A stretch of 64,000 nt of DNA, from NCBI RefSeq assembly GCF_026127265.1, contig NZ_WWFG01000002.1:1798001-1862000 (forward strand). The letters run 5' to 3'. Source of the stretch: Nostoc sp. KVJ3. Its GTDB lineage: Bacteria > Cyanobacteriota > Cyanobacteriia > Cyanobacteriales > Nostocaceae. A program made the position numbers and the translations under genes. This document shows, one piece after another, positions 27,586 through 36,743 of this stretch; positions within the stretch are counted from its first letter, which is position 1; each line of letters opens with the position of its first letter. Under the pieces are notes generated by a model, which did no database searches, had not been told where the DNA came from, and saw only the letters and a list, made by a program, of their open reading frames with translations.

Positions 27586-28413
27586 ATGGAAGGAATGACT
27601 ATAAAATTTGGGTTAATTGGTGGTGGGGTAATGGGAGAAGCGCTCTTATCCCGCCTTATTGCACATGGAATTTATCAATCATCAGAAGTCATAGTTAGCG
27701 AACCGCTACATTCACGCCTAGATTTTTTGAAACAGCAATATGACATTGCTGTGACAACAAATAATAGTGAGGTTTTCACCCAAGCCAAAGAGGTTGTCTT
27801 TTTGGCAGTAAAGCCGCAGGTATTTAGCGCGATCGCTCAAGAATTAGCAGATATTGATATTATTAATAGAGAACAATCACCCCTGATAATTTCCATATTG
27901 GCGGGTGTGCCCTTAAGTCAGCTAGAAGCTGCATTTGTGCAATTGCCAGTTATTAGAGCAATGCCCAACACCCCAGCCACTGTAGGAGCAGGAATTACCG
28001 CCATTTGTGCAGGTGCATATACTAGCCCCAAACATCACCGAATAGCACAGCAAGTTTTCTCTGCTGTAGGCGAAGTTGTGGAAGTATCAGAAGGGCTGAT
28101 GGATGCAGTCACAGGACTATCTGGTAGCGGCCCCGCTTACGTAGCGCTGCTAGTAGAATCACTTGCTGATGGCGGAGTCTCCGCAGGTTTACCTAGAGCA
28201 ATTGCCAATCAGTTAGCCTTACAAACCGTCCTGGGAACAGCGAAACTGTTGCATGAAACCAAAATGCACCCAGCAGAACTTAAAGATCGCGTTACCAGTC
28301 CCGGTGGTACAACCATTGCGGGAATTGCCAAACTAGAACAGGCAGGATTTCGTTCAGCTTTAATTGAAGCAGTGAAAGCTGCCACAGAGCGATCGCAAGA
28401 ACTGGGAAAATAA
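27586..28413 (+). CDS. proC: Pyrroline-5-carboxylate reductase
   Basis: 275 residues from ATG 27586; a TTG two codons earlier or the ATG at 27595 are alternatives. N-terminal Rossmann motif GLIGGGVMGEALLSRL, then FLAVKPQVF, RAMPNTPATVGAG, the catalytic-domain signature GLSGSGPAYV and DRVTSPGGTTIAGIAKLEQAGFR. It reduces pyrroline-5-carboxylate to proline with NAD(P)H. Separated from sepF by a short repeat tract. Confidence 0.96.
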   Translation: MEGMTIKFGLIGGGVMGEALLSRLIAHGIYQSSEVIVSEPLHSRLDFLKQQYDIAVTTNNSEVFTQAKEVVFLAVKPQVFSAIAQELADIDIINREQSPLIISILAGVPLSQLEAAFVQLPVIRAMPNTPATVGAGITAICAGAYTSPKHHRIAQQVFSAVGEVVEVSEGLMDAVTGLSGSGPAYVALLVESLADGGVSAGLPRAIANQLALQTVLGTAKLLHETKMHPAELKDRVTSPGGTTIAGIAKLEQAGFRSALIEAVKAATERSQELGK

Positions 28414-28537
28414 AGTTAGGAGTTAGGAGTTATGAGTTTTAACTCCTCACTCCTCACTCCTAACTTCTAACTCCTTCTAACGAAGTTGACAAAAGACTCG
28501 TTAGTATAGTAAACAATCTGGTTGCAAATGTGATTGA

Positions 28538-31216
28538 GTGAATTATCCTGCGCCGTCTCCAGAACTTGACTTAGGGTCTATATTTCCCTTTGATCTGGAT
28601 CAGTTTCAAAAAGAAGCGATCGCGTCCCTAAACGCCGGACGCTCCGTAGTCGTGTGTGCGCCCACAGGTTCGGGCAAAACATTAGTTGGGGAATATGCCA
28701 TTTATCGCGCCCTGGCGAGAGGAAAACGTGTATTTTACACAACTCCCCTAAAGGCGCTGTCGAATCAAAAATTACGTGACTTTCGAGAAAAATTCGGGTT
28801 TGATCAAGTCGGACTGTTAACTGGAGATGCCTCCATTCACAGGGATGCACCGATTTTAGTGATGACCACAGAAATTTTCCGAAATATGCTCTATGGCACA
28901 CCCATCGGGCAAGTCGGTATCTCATTAGTAGACGTGGAAGCGGTAATACTTGATGAGTGCCACTACATGAACGATCGCCAGCGCGGTACAGTTTGGGAAG
29001 AATCTATCATCTATTGTCCCCGAGAAGTGCAACTGGCAGCCCTCTCAGCAACGGTTGCCAACAGCGATCAACTCACCGATTGGTTAAATCGCGTTCACGG
29101 CCCAACTGACCTGATTTACTCCGATTTTCGCCCAGTTCCCTTAGAATTTCACTTTTGCAATCCCAAAGGGTTATTTCCCCTGCTGAATGATAGCAAAACC
29201 AAAATTAACCCCCGTCTTCTTCAGAAGAAGAAGGGCAGAGGGGGAGAAAGGGAAAGGGGAAGAAGTGGTAGACCGGAAGCTCCTGGTATAATTTATACCT
29301 TGAGCCAGTTAGAGCAACGGGATATGCTACCAGCCATTTACTTTATATTCAGCCGCCGGGGATGTGATAAAGCGGTGGCAGAAGTAGGTGATTTATGGCT
29401 GGTAAATAGTGAAGAGTCCCAAATTTTACGGGAACAGATTGATGACTTTTTAGCCCGCAATCCTGAAGCGGGGCGTTCTGGACAAATTGCACCTCTGTAC
29501 CGGGGAATTGCTGCCCACCATGCCGGAATTTTGCCTGCTTGGAAAGCACTGGTAGAAGAACTATTTCAGCAAGGGCTGATTAAAGTAGTATTCGCCACTG
29601 AGACGCTAGCTGCGGGAATTAATATGCCCGCCCGAACAACGGTAATTTCTACCCTTTCCAAGCGGACTGACACCGGACACCGCCTGTTGAATGCTTCCGA
29701 ATTCTTGCAAATGGCAGGACGAGCAGGCCGCCGGGGGATGGATAAACAAGGTTATGTGGTGACAGTCCAAACTCCCTTTGAAGGAGCTAAAGAAGCGGCG
29801 TATTTGGGAACATCCAAGCCAGACCCCCTCGTAAGCCAGTTTACGCCCAGTTATGGCATGGTACTCAACTTGCTGCAAACTCATACCCTAGAGCAAACTA
29901 GGGAACTGATAGAGCGCAGTTTTGGACAGTACATGGCCACCTTGCATTTAAGGCCAGAATACGATGAGATGGCCGAACTGGAAAAACAATTAGCTCAACT
30001 TCACGAGCAAATCGCCGCAGTTGATGAAAATGAACTGGCTATTTATGAGAAATTGCGGCAACGCTTAAAAGTGGAACGTCAGATATTAAAAACCCTGCAA
30101 GAGCAAGCGCAGGATGATAGACAAGAAGAATTGGGGATGATGTTGGACTTTGCAGTGTCAGGAACTCTGTTAAGTCTCAAGGGCAAAAACATTACAGTAT
30201 CTTCACCAGTAACCGCAGTGTTGGTGGGAAAATCGCCTGGTTCTGGTCAAGCTCCTTACTTGGTATGCTTGGGGCATGATAATCGCTGGTATGTGGCAAC
30301 CACAGGGGATGTAGTCGATTTATATGCTGAACTGCCGCGAATTGAAGTGTCACCAGATATACTACCACCGCCAGAGATGCCCTTGAAACCAGGACAGTCG
30401 CGCCGTGGTAACGAAGAAAGCTTTGCGATCGCAGTGCGTATTCCCAATCCGATAGAATCTTTGCATCTGGCACCAGAAGTAGCAGAACAACTCAGTCGCA
30501 CTGCTGCTGTCCAAGAGCAATTAGAAGCTCATCCCCTACATCAATCAGGCAATGCTGCCACACTTTTCAAGCGTCGAGCCCGTTATGTAGAACTAGAAGC
30601 CGAACTTGAACAGTTGCAAGGGCAAGTAGAGCAACAATCACAACGCCATTGGGAAGAATTTCTCAATTTAATTGCAATTCTGCAACACTTTGGTGCTTTA
30701 GATAACTTAGTGCCCACAGTGTTAGGGCGAATTGCTGCCGCCATCCGGGGTGAAAATGAATTGTGGTTGGGTTTAGTATTCGCTAGTGGTGAATTAGACA
30801 ACTTAGATCCCCACCATTTAGCCGCCGCCGCCGCCGGTTTGGTGATGGAAACGCCCCGTCCAGATAGTAAGGTTAACTTTGAGCTTAGTAATGAAGTGGG
30901 AGAAGCCTTAGCAAAATTGCGGGGAATTCGCCGCCAAATGTTCCAACTACAACGGCGGTATAATGTAGCGCTGCCTATATGGTTGGAGTTTGAGTTAATT
31001 GCGATCGTGGAACAATGGGCGCTAGGAATGGAGTGGATAGAACTCTGCGAGAATACTACCTTAGATGAAGGCGATGTGGTGAGAATTCTCCGCCGGACGC
31101 TGGATTTATTATCACAAATACCCCACGTTCCCCATTTACCAGACTCTTTTCAGCGTAATGCACACCGAGCGATGCAGTTGATTGATAGATTCCCCGTGAA
31201 TGAAGTAGTTGAATGA
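28538..31216 (+). CDS. Ski2/Mtr4-like DEAD/DEAH-box RNA helicase with DSHCT domain
   Basis: 892 residues, GTG start. Helicase motifs in order: APTGSGKT (41-48), TTPLKALSNQK, DECHYM (motif II), LSAT (III), FSRRGCDKA, FATETLAAGINMPA and QMAGRAGRRG (VI). A coiled segment (about 480-540) and a DSHCT domain form the C-terminal half. Ski2-like proteins unwind RNA and feed exonucleases. Between motifs III and IV, nucleotides about 29220-29275 encode KKKGRGGERERGR, translated from a purine-rich spacer repeat inserted in frame. It appears monocistronic. Confidence 0.93.
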   Translation: MNYPAPSPELDLGSIFPFDLDQFQKEAIASLNAGRSVVVCAPTGSGKTLVGEYAIYRALARGKRVFYTTPLKALSNQKLRDFREKFGFDQVGLLTGDASIHRDAPILVMTTEIFRNMLYGTPIGQVGISLVDVEAVILDECHYMNDRQRGTVWEESIIYCPREVQLAALSATVANSDQLTDWLNRVHGPTDLIYSDFRPVPLEFHFCNPKGLFPLLNDSKTKINPRLLQKKKGRGGERERGRSGRPEAPGIIYTLSQLEQRDMLPAIYFIFSRRGCDKAVAEVGDLWLVNSEESQILREQIDDFLARNPEAGRSGQIAPLYRGIAAHHAGILPAWKALVEELFQQGLIKVVFATETLAAGINMPARTTVISTLSKRTDTGHRLLNASEFLQMAGRAGRRGMDKQGYVVTVQTPFEGAKEAAYLGTSKPDPLVSQFTPSYGMVLNLLQTHTLEQTRELIERSFGQYMATLHLRPEYDEMAELEKQLAQLHEQIAAVDENELAIYEKLRQRLKVERQILKTLQEQAQDDRQEELGMMLDFAVSGTLLSLKGKNITVSSPVTAVLVGKSPGSGQAPYLVCLGHDNRWYVATTGDVVDLYAELPRIEVSPDILPPPEMPLKPGQSRRGNEESFAIAVRIPNPIESLHLAPEVAEQLSRTAAVQEQLEAHPLHQSGNAATLFKRRARYVELEAELEQLQGQVEQQSQRHWEEFLNLIAILQHFGALDNLVPTVLGRIAAAIRGENELWLGLVFASGELDNLDPHHLAAAAAGLVMETPRPDSKVNFELSNEVGEALAKLRGIRRQMFQLQRRYNVALPIWLEFELIAIVEQWALGMEWIELCENTTLDEGDVVRILRRTLDLLSQIPHVPHLPDSFQRNAHRAMQLIDRFPVNEVVE

Positions 31217-31220
31217 ACAA

Positions 31221-31246
31221 TAGAGACGCAAAATTTTGCGTCTCTA
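31221..31246 (+). terminator. Palindrome after the helicase gene
   Basis: Perfect 26-bp palindrome with arm TAGAGACGCAAAA, five bases past the helicase stop. It may terminate transcription, and its arm resembles the centre of MITE family F. Confidence 0.5.
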
Positions 31247-31461
31247 GATATCTGAAATTATTACGGATAAACCTTCATGAACTGTATTATCTCTTGCCCC
31301 ACTGTTCAATTTTCAGTTGATTAAATATTAGTGGTACGTAGTTAAAAATGCTTTTTTTGGTTTCGTATACTTTAAAACATTAATTACATCTGTACAAGCT
31401 ATCAAGATGTCATTGATAGTCTATTAAGAGTTATAGCGATCGCTATTAACGCTTTTAAATC

Positions 31462-31845
31462 CTAATACACTAAGTTTCCAGTACCTCGCAACTGCCGCAA
31501 AGAATTGATACATAGTGGACAGTCGCAGCCAAATGTCTTAATTGCAGCATCACTTTCCTCTTCAGTAAAGTTCAACATGGCAATATTCTTATCTGATATT
31601 GATGTGACAATGGTCGAGGAACGTGCAGATGAGGTATACGGTACCTTTCTCTCTGAATCTCGAATGCACACAAAATCTGTTCCACCATGTGGGTTAGTAA
31701 TACAGGTACGACCGTCTTGTGTGTGCATCAATCGCTGTGTAATACTACCACTAGCATGGGCAGGATGAAATGTTACTAGCGTAGACATCATCGACACAAA
31801 AATTGAAGAAGTGGAAAGCAAATTCAGAAGAATTTTTCTGTTCAT
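31462..31845 (-). CDS. Secreted small protein of unknown function
   Basis: 127 residues with a clear signal peptide (MNRKILLNLLSTSSIFVSMM ... AHA-S, cleavage near residue 31). The mature part is short and has cysteines in CITN, FVCIRD and a C-terminal CDCPLC cluster, which could bind a metal or form disulfides. I do not recognise the family. It stands alone between the helicase and the P-type ATPase. Confidence 0.6.
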   Translation of the reverse strand: MNRKILLNLLSTSSIFVSMMSTLVTFHPAHASGSITQRLMHTQDGRTCITNPHGGTDFVCIRDSERKVPYTSSARSSTIVTSISDKNIAMLNFTEEESDAAIKTFGCDCPLCINSLRQLRGTGNLVY

Positions 31846-32664
31846 AGATTTCTTGAGAAAATTGTCTACTAGTTTAGGGTATTCGATTCACTTTCAAACT
31901 TCAAGTGAATTTTAATAAGAATAGCTAGCTTGACACTTGTTACTCAATAAAGTTCCATGTCTACTCAAGTTCGATCGTAAAGTAGTCAAACAGGCTTCAT
32001 ACCTGGTTTTGATATCTAAGTTGCGTACTTCACAAAATTTGAATCTGCTACAACCAAGTGAGTATAAATAACTAAAGGTTAGTAGTAAGCAGCAACTCTA
32101 CGAGTTCTCCAACAGAGTACTGACAACGTATTGTGACATCGCATTTAAAGAACAGCCTCACATAGAACAGGTATCAATACTGTTCGGTTAAGGCAAGAGA
32201 CGCGATAAATCGCCGTCTTTACAATAATTAGTCCTTTGTCCTGACGGCGATTTATCGCAGTTTGATATCTATTATTTTCATCTAATAACCTTAACTGAAC
32301 TGTATTGCAACAGGTATTATTTGTATTACTAAGATAGTAATTGTTTGCTTGATGTAAGTATAAGAGCTTAATTAAATTAAAGCTCGTAGTTAACGGCTCT
32401 AGCCCTGTAAATCTGATTCAGAGCGATAAATTGCTCACCACAAACAAAAACTATATTTTATATATTTATATATTATTGAGAACTATTACCGCTATTTTTA
32501 CAAGATTTAAAATCTGATTTAAATCAAAAAATAGGATAAATATTTAACAAAAAAACTGATATAGATTCTCATTCTTAAATAATCAACTTGTAAAAACTGC
32601 TGTTTTTTATTACATTTAATAAAAGGCTCATATATCAAGTAATTTAATAGCCTTAACATAAAAC
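31846..32664. other. 819-base spacer upstream of Zn/Cd ATPase
   Basis: Contains MITE family A copy 2 (32175-32308) and a diverged family D core (about 32370-32450). The 200 bases before the ATPase are very A+T rich; no SmtB/ZiaR-type 12-2-12 operator was recognised by eye. Confidence 0.6.
32175..32308. repeat. MITE-like element, family A (copy 2) with target duplication
   Basis: Ends CAATACTGTTCGGTTAAGG and CCTTAACTGAACTGTATTG are inverted repeats with an inner palindrome GACGCGATAAATCGCCGTC / GACGGCGATTTATCGC. The direct repeat AACAGGTAT flanks both sides (32166-32174 and from 32309). Confidence 0.8.
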
Positions 32665-34647
32665 ATGAAGCAAAAACTACATTCAGAATCTTCAGATTGT
32701 TGCAACTGTGGACATGACCATCACGAGAATCATAACCATGCTCATAATCACAATCATGATGAGAATCATAACCATGACCACGAGGGAGAATTCAATCTGA
32801 AAAAAGAGATTTTGCCTTTGGTAGCGATTTTCAGTTTATACGCGCCTGGTGTGATTTTTGAAAATCAATTGCACAATACATTCTACTCAATTGGTGAATA
32901 TCTGCTTTTCATTCCTGCTTATTTATTAAGTGGATGGAGTGTTTTAAAAACTGCTGGGCGTAATATTCTTAGAGGTAGAGTATTTGATGAAACCTTTTTG
33001 ATGACAGTAGCGACACTAGGTGCGATCGCAATTCATAAATTACCCGAAGCTGTCGGAGTAATGCTATTTTATAAAATTGGCGAATTGTTCCAGGATATTG
33101 CCGTCAGTCGTTCTCGTAGTTCCATCAAAGCCTTATTAGAAGTCCGCCCAGATTATGCAAATATTCAAACAAACGGAGAAATCAAGAAAGTATCTCCAGA
33201 AACAGTAAATATTGATGATATTATCATTGTTAAACCTGGAGAAAAGATTCCCTTAGATGGCGAAATTATAGATGGTAATTCACAAGTTGATACATCTGCA
33301 TTAACCGGAGAATCTGTCCCGCGAACGGTGAGGCTGGGTGAGACAGTTTTGGCTGGGATGATTAATAAAACCGGTGTTCTCAGCATTAGAGTCACCAAAC
33401 TATTTGATGACTCTTCCATCGCCAAGATTTTAGATTTGGTGCAAAATGCCAAAAGTAAAAAAGCCGAAACAGAAAAATTTATTACCAAATTTGCCCGATA
33501 TTATACGCCGATAGTAGTTTTTACATCTTTAGCAGTTGCAATATTACCTCCTTTATTCATTTCTGATGCAACTTCTTCCCAATGGGTTTATCGCGCCCTG
33601 ATTTTACTAGTTATCTCCTGTCCGTGTGGACTGGTTATCAGTATTCCGTTAGGTTATTTTGGAGGTGTAGGAGGTGCTGCTAGACGCGGTATTTTAGTTA
33701 AAGGCTCTACTTTTCTAGACACCCTCAATTCAGTCAATACGGTTGTTTTTGATAAAACTGGAACCTTAACTAAAGGTATATTTAAAGTAGCCGAAATAGT
33801 CCCAAAAAATGGCTACAATGAACAAGAATTACTACAATTAGCTGCCAAAGTAGAATCGCACTCAAATCATCCCATAGCTCAATCTATTCTTAAAGCTTAT
33901 GGAAGAAAAATCGATGAATTTGAGGTGAGAGATTATGAAGAGATAGCAGGTTATGGAATTAGAGCCAAGGTTGAAAATCAGGTAGCGATCGCGGGGAGCG
34001 ATCGCCTACTCCACAGAGAGAATATTGCTCATGATAATTGCCAGTTAGAGGGAACAGTTATTCATCTAGCAGTGAATAATATTTATGCTGGATATATTGT
34101 GATTGCTGATGAAGTTAAAGAAGATGCGAGACACGCTATTCAAGCACTCAAGAGAATGGGTGTACAGAGAACAGTAATGTTGACAGGAGATAATCAAGCG
34201 ATCGCTTCCCGGATTGCTGAACAGCTAGGCATAGATGCTTACGAAGCAGAGTTATTACCAGAAGATAAAGTTTATGCCCTTGAAAAATTACTCAGCACTG
34301 CCGGCAAGCATGGTAAAGTTGCCTTTGTTGGGGATGGCATTAACGACGCGCCAGTGATTGCTAGAGCCGATGTTGGTATAGCAATGGGTGGCTTAGGCTC
34401 AGATGCAGCGATCGCAACTGCTGATGTTGTCATCATGACAGATGCGCCATCCAAAGTGGCAGAAGCGATCCAAATCGCCAGAAAAACCCGTAAAATTGTT
34501 TGGCAAAATATTGGTTTTGCTTTAGCAATTAAAGGTTTATTTATTGGATTGGGTATTTTCGGTATAGCGACAATGTGGGAAGCCGTCTTTGCTGATGTTG
34601 GAGTAGCAATGCTGGCAATTTTAAACGCAACTAGAGCGATGAAATAA
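32665..34647 (+). CDS. Zn/Cd-type heavy-metal P-type ATPase (P1B-2)
   Basis: 660 residues. The N-terminus has no HMA domain but a Cys/His-rich segment (CCNCGHDHH then repeated HNH/HDH, residues 12-39) likely to bind zinc-like ions. TGES actuator, ion-site CPC (319-321), phosphorylation DKTGTLT (Asp363), SHP (nucleotide-binding His) and GDGINDAP are intact. The last helix carries an Asp (FADVGVAML), typical of Zn/Cd/Co exporters of P1B-2. It should pump divalent metal out of the cytosol at the plasma membrane. No metal-sensing regulator is adjacent. Confidence 0.93.
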   Translation: MKQKLHSESSDCCNCGHDHHENHNHAHNHNHDENHNHDHEGEFNLKKEILPLVAIFSLYAPGVIFENQLHNTFYSIGEYLLFIPAYLLSGWSVLKTAGRNILRGRVFDETFLMTVATLGAIAIHKLPEAVGVMLFYKIGELFQDIAVSRSRSSIKALLEVRPDYANIQTNGEIKKVSPETVNIDDIIIVKPGEKIPLDGEIIDGNSQVDTSALTGESVPRTVRLGETVLAGMINKTGVLSIRVTKLFDDSSIAKILDLVQNAKSKKAETEKFITKFARYYTPIVVFTSLAVAILPPLFISDATSSQWVYRALILLVISCPCGLVISIPLGYFGGVGGAARRGILVKGSTFLDTLNSVNTVVFDKTGTLTKGIFKVAEIVPKNGYNEQELLQLAAKVESHSNHPIAQSILKAYGRKIDEFEVRDYEEIAGYGIRAKVENQVAIAGSDRLLHRENIAHDNCQLEGTVIHLAVNNIYAGYIVIADEVKEDARHAIQALKRMGVQRTVMLTGDNQAIASRIAEQLGIDAYEAELLPEDKVYALEKLLSTAGKHGKVAFVGDGINDAPVIARADVGIAMGGLGSDAAIATADVVIMTDAPSKVAEAIQIARKTRKIVWQNIGFALAIKGLFIGLGIFGIATMWEAVFADVGVAMLAILNATRAMK

Positions 34648-34761
34648 AACTTTTGCCAAATCGGGAATTCGTAATTGGAAATTTGTAGTAGTTAAAATTG
34701 ATGGTAAGGAGTTGTTTATTTAATGCTTCTCACTCATAAACTGCTACCCAAAATAGAACTA

Positions 34762-35439
34762 ATGAATTCATCAATTAAAGGTATTGCTACAGCTACTTTA
34801 GCTTTACTGACTAGCTATGTAGCTAACCCAGCCTTTGCACTACCCCAGAAGATTAATCATCCAGTTACTGTTGCTAAATCGCAACCATTAACAGACACCT
34901 TGATTATTCCTGGCGAACGAGTGGGAGCGATCGCCCGCACAACCACCAAGCAAGATTTAGTCAAGCTGTTTGGTGCATCTCATCTCGTTGATAAAACAAT
35001 TTCCGGTGCTGAAGGAATAGGTAGTTTTGCAGCGACGCAGGTAAATTTAAACCAGGGACGCTCTCTGCTAGTAGTTTGGAGTGATAATACTCGTACTAAA
35101 CCTCTAGATGTGCGTAACCTAGGTTCAGCTTGGAAAACCCGCGAAGGTATTGGAGTGGGAACCCCTTTAAGCGAGTTACGTAAGAAGTTAGGTGATTTTA
35201 AACTCTATGGATTGGCATGGGATTACGGCGGTACTATTTTGTTGGATAGTAGTAAATTGTCCCGCTATCAAGGCAAACTCATTTTACGAGTAGATGCTGC
35301 TCCTAATGCTTCCGAAAAGTTTCTCAATGACTACCAAGCGGTGTCTGGGGATAGTACTTTTTCCTCCAGCAATCCCCACTGGAAACCTTTGGGAATCAGG
35401 TTAGCAGAAATTATCGTTGTACTGAATCCTAGTCAGTAG
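34762..35439 (+). CDS. Secreted/periplasmic protein of unknown function
   Basis: About 225 residues from ATG 34762; an upstream ATG at 34723 would add 13 residues before the signal peptide. Signal peptide MNSSIKGIATATLALLTSYV ... AFA, cleavage near residue 26. The mature protein has a repeated pattern (RTTTKQDLVKLFGASHLVD; GVGTPLSELRKKLGDFKLYG) resembling small periplasmic domains that start with TKxDLxxxFG. Function unknown. It lies about 75-115 bases after the Zn/Cd ATPase and could be co-transcribed. Confidence 0.7.
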   Translation: MNSSIKGIATATLALLTSYVANPAFALPQKINHPVTVAKSQPLTDTLIIPGERVGAIARTTTKQDLVKLFGASHLVDKTISGAEGIGSFAATQVNLNQGRSLLVVWSDNTRTKPLDVRNLGSAWKTREGIGVGTPLSELRKKLGDFKLYGLAWDYGGTILLDSSKLSRYQGKLILRVDAAPNASEKFLNDYQAVSGDSTFSSSNPHWKPLGIRLAEIIVVLNPSQ

Positions 35440-35529
35440 TGGTATGCTAAACATCAGCTTGCTTGCTAGGATGTAGAAAAACTATGAAGACGACGTTATT
35501 ATACTAAATCTGTAACTAGTAAATTACTT

Positions 35530-35616
35530 AGAGTGTTCCAAAAAATAAATGATCCAAAACCCGTCATTGCGAACGCTCGCAATGACAATTGGGCATTTTT
35601 TTACTTGGAGTACTCT
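35530..35616. repeat. MITE-like element, family C (copy 2)
   Basis: 87 bp, almost identical to 6914-7000: AGAGTGTTCCAAAAAATAAA at the left, TTGGAGTACTCT at the right, inner hairpin CGTCATTGCGAACG / CGCTCGCAATGACA. It lies in the spacer just upstream of the MoxR-vWA operon. Confidence 0.8.
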
Positions 35617-35756
35617 TACAGAAGAAATTATATTAAGTGACATCTTGTGTCGCAATCATGTTTCAGCTATTGAAACCAACACATTAAACCAGATTGCAAG
35701 CTCGATCATCTGGCGAGTCGTATTGAGTAAAGATCGTTAACTCAAAAAGTACCTGC

Positions 35757-36743
35757 ATGTCCTCCGAGCAGCATCTACAAGACGAAATCGATGGATTACA
35801 AGAGAATTATTCCCTAGTAGCCGAGAAGTTAAAAAGGTTGCGTCGCGATTATGCGATCGCAACAGATACTCTCATTCGCTTTCAATTAGAAAAGCAAATT
35901 GAACAAACTGGAACCGAACTACAGGAATTAGATCGGCAGATAGCCGATCTGGAACAAACTTTATCTAGTGGAAAAGTGTATCGTGCGTTGTTGAAATTAG
36001 GCTATCGAGAGCAAACGCGAGCATTTCGGAAATTTATTGAGACTCATTCAGTAGGAGCCTTTCTAATCTCCGGTTCACTGTACTATGGTCAACGCTGGTT
36101 GTTGAATCGGTTAGTGCGGCAAAATGTCCCCAATATTATGACGGGAAAAGTTGTAAGAATTGAACTCAGTCGCATTGCTCGGAGAAGTGACAGTGCTGCA
36201 TTGTGGCGTGAACTTGGTGGTAGAGTTGGTCTAGGTAGACAAAGCTCAATTGCTGAAATTGCTGAACGAGTTTATCAATGGTGGCTAACTCAAAATGTTC
36301 TGCTAATTTTTTATGATGTCGATTGTCTTTCAGAAACTCTTTTGCACGATCTGATCCAAGATTTCTGGTTAGTATTAGCGACCAAAGTTAACACAGCTAG
36401 CCCCCAAGGGAGTCAATTCAAATTATTAATGTTCCTAGTAGATTATGATGGCTGCGTCGGTAGTTGGAATATTCCTTTTGTAGAACGCCTTGACCTTAAC
36501 TGGAAGCCAGATAACCCTGTGAAACTGCCTGAGATTAACCAGTTTTCTGACGATGAATTGACTAACTGGCTAGAATATGCGGCGGACGAATTGCCTACTA
36601 AACTGATGGATCGGATAGATGAAACAGTACAAACAATACTGAAAAATAGTGATAACGGCATTCCAGAACCCGCTTTGGGCGAAATTTGTCAACTATCTGG
36701 CTGTAATTGGTATGACGAAGAGGAAAAATGGTTAAGGCTGTAG
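35757..36743 (+). CDS. Coiled-coil protein with degenerate STAND-like NTPase domain (iSTAND-like)
   Basis: 328 residues, soluble, first gene of a four-gene overlapping operon. Residues 10-72 form a coiled coil (YSLVAEKLKRLRRDYAIATD ... QIADLEQTL) like the adaptor segments of cyanobacterial conflict proteins. Residues about 98-300 resemble a P-loop NTPase of STAND type, but the Walker A position reads GSLYYGQR (106-113) without the essential GKS/T, while a Walker-B-like strand VLLIFYDVD (181-189) remains. An inactive STAND (iSTAND) sensor or scaffold is my interpretation. It overlaps the MoxR gene by 16 bases. Confidence 0.75.
   Translation: MSSEQHLQDEIDGLQENYSLVAEKLKRLRRDYAIATDTLIRFQLEKQIEQTGTELQELDRQIADLEQTLSSGKVYRALLKLGYREQTRAFRKFIETHSVGAFLISGSLYYGQRWLLNRLVRQNVPNIMTGKVVRIELSRIARRSDSAALWRELGGRVGLGRQSSIAEIAERVYQWWLTQNVLLIFYDVDCLSETLLHDLIQDFWLVLATKVNTASPQGSQFKLLMFLVDYDGCVGSWNIPFVERLDLNWKPDNPVKLPEINQFSDDELTNWLEYAADELPTKLMDRIDETVQTILKNSDNGIPEPALGEICQLSGCNWYDEEEKWLRL

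Noticed and set aside
32460..32664. SmtB/ZiaR operator before the Zn/Cd ATPase
   Set aside because: No 12-2-12 TGAA-type inverted repeat could be found by eye.
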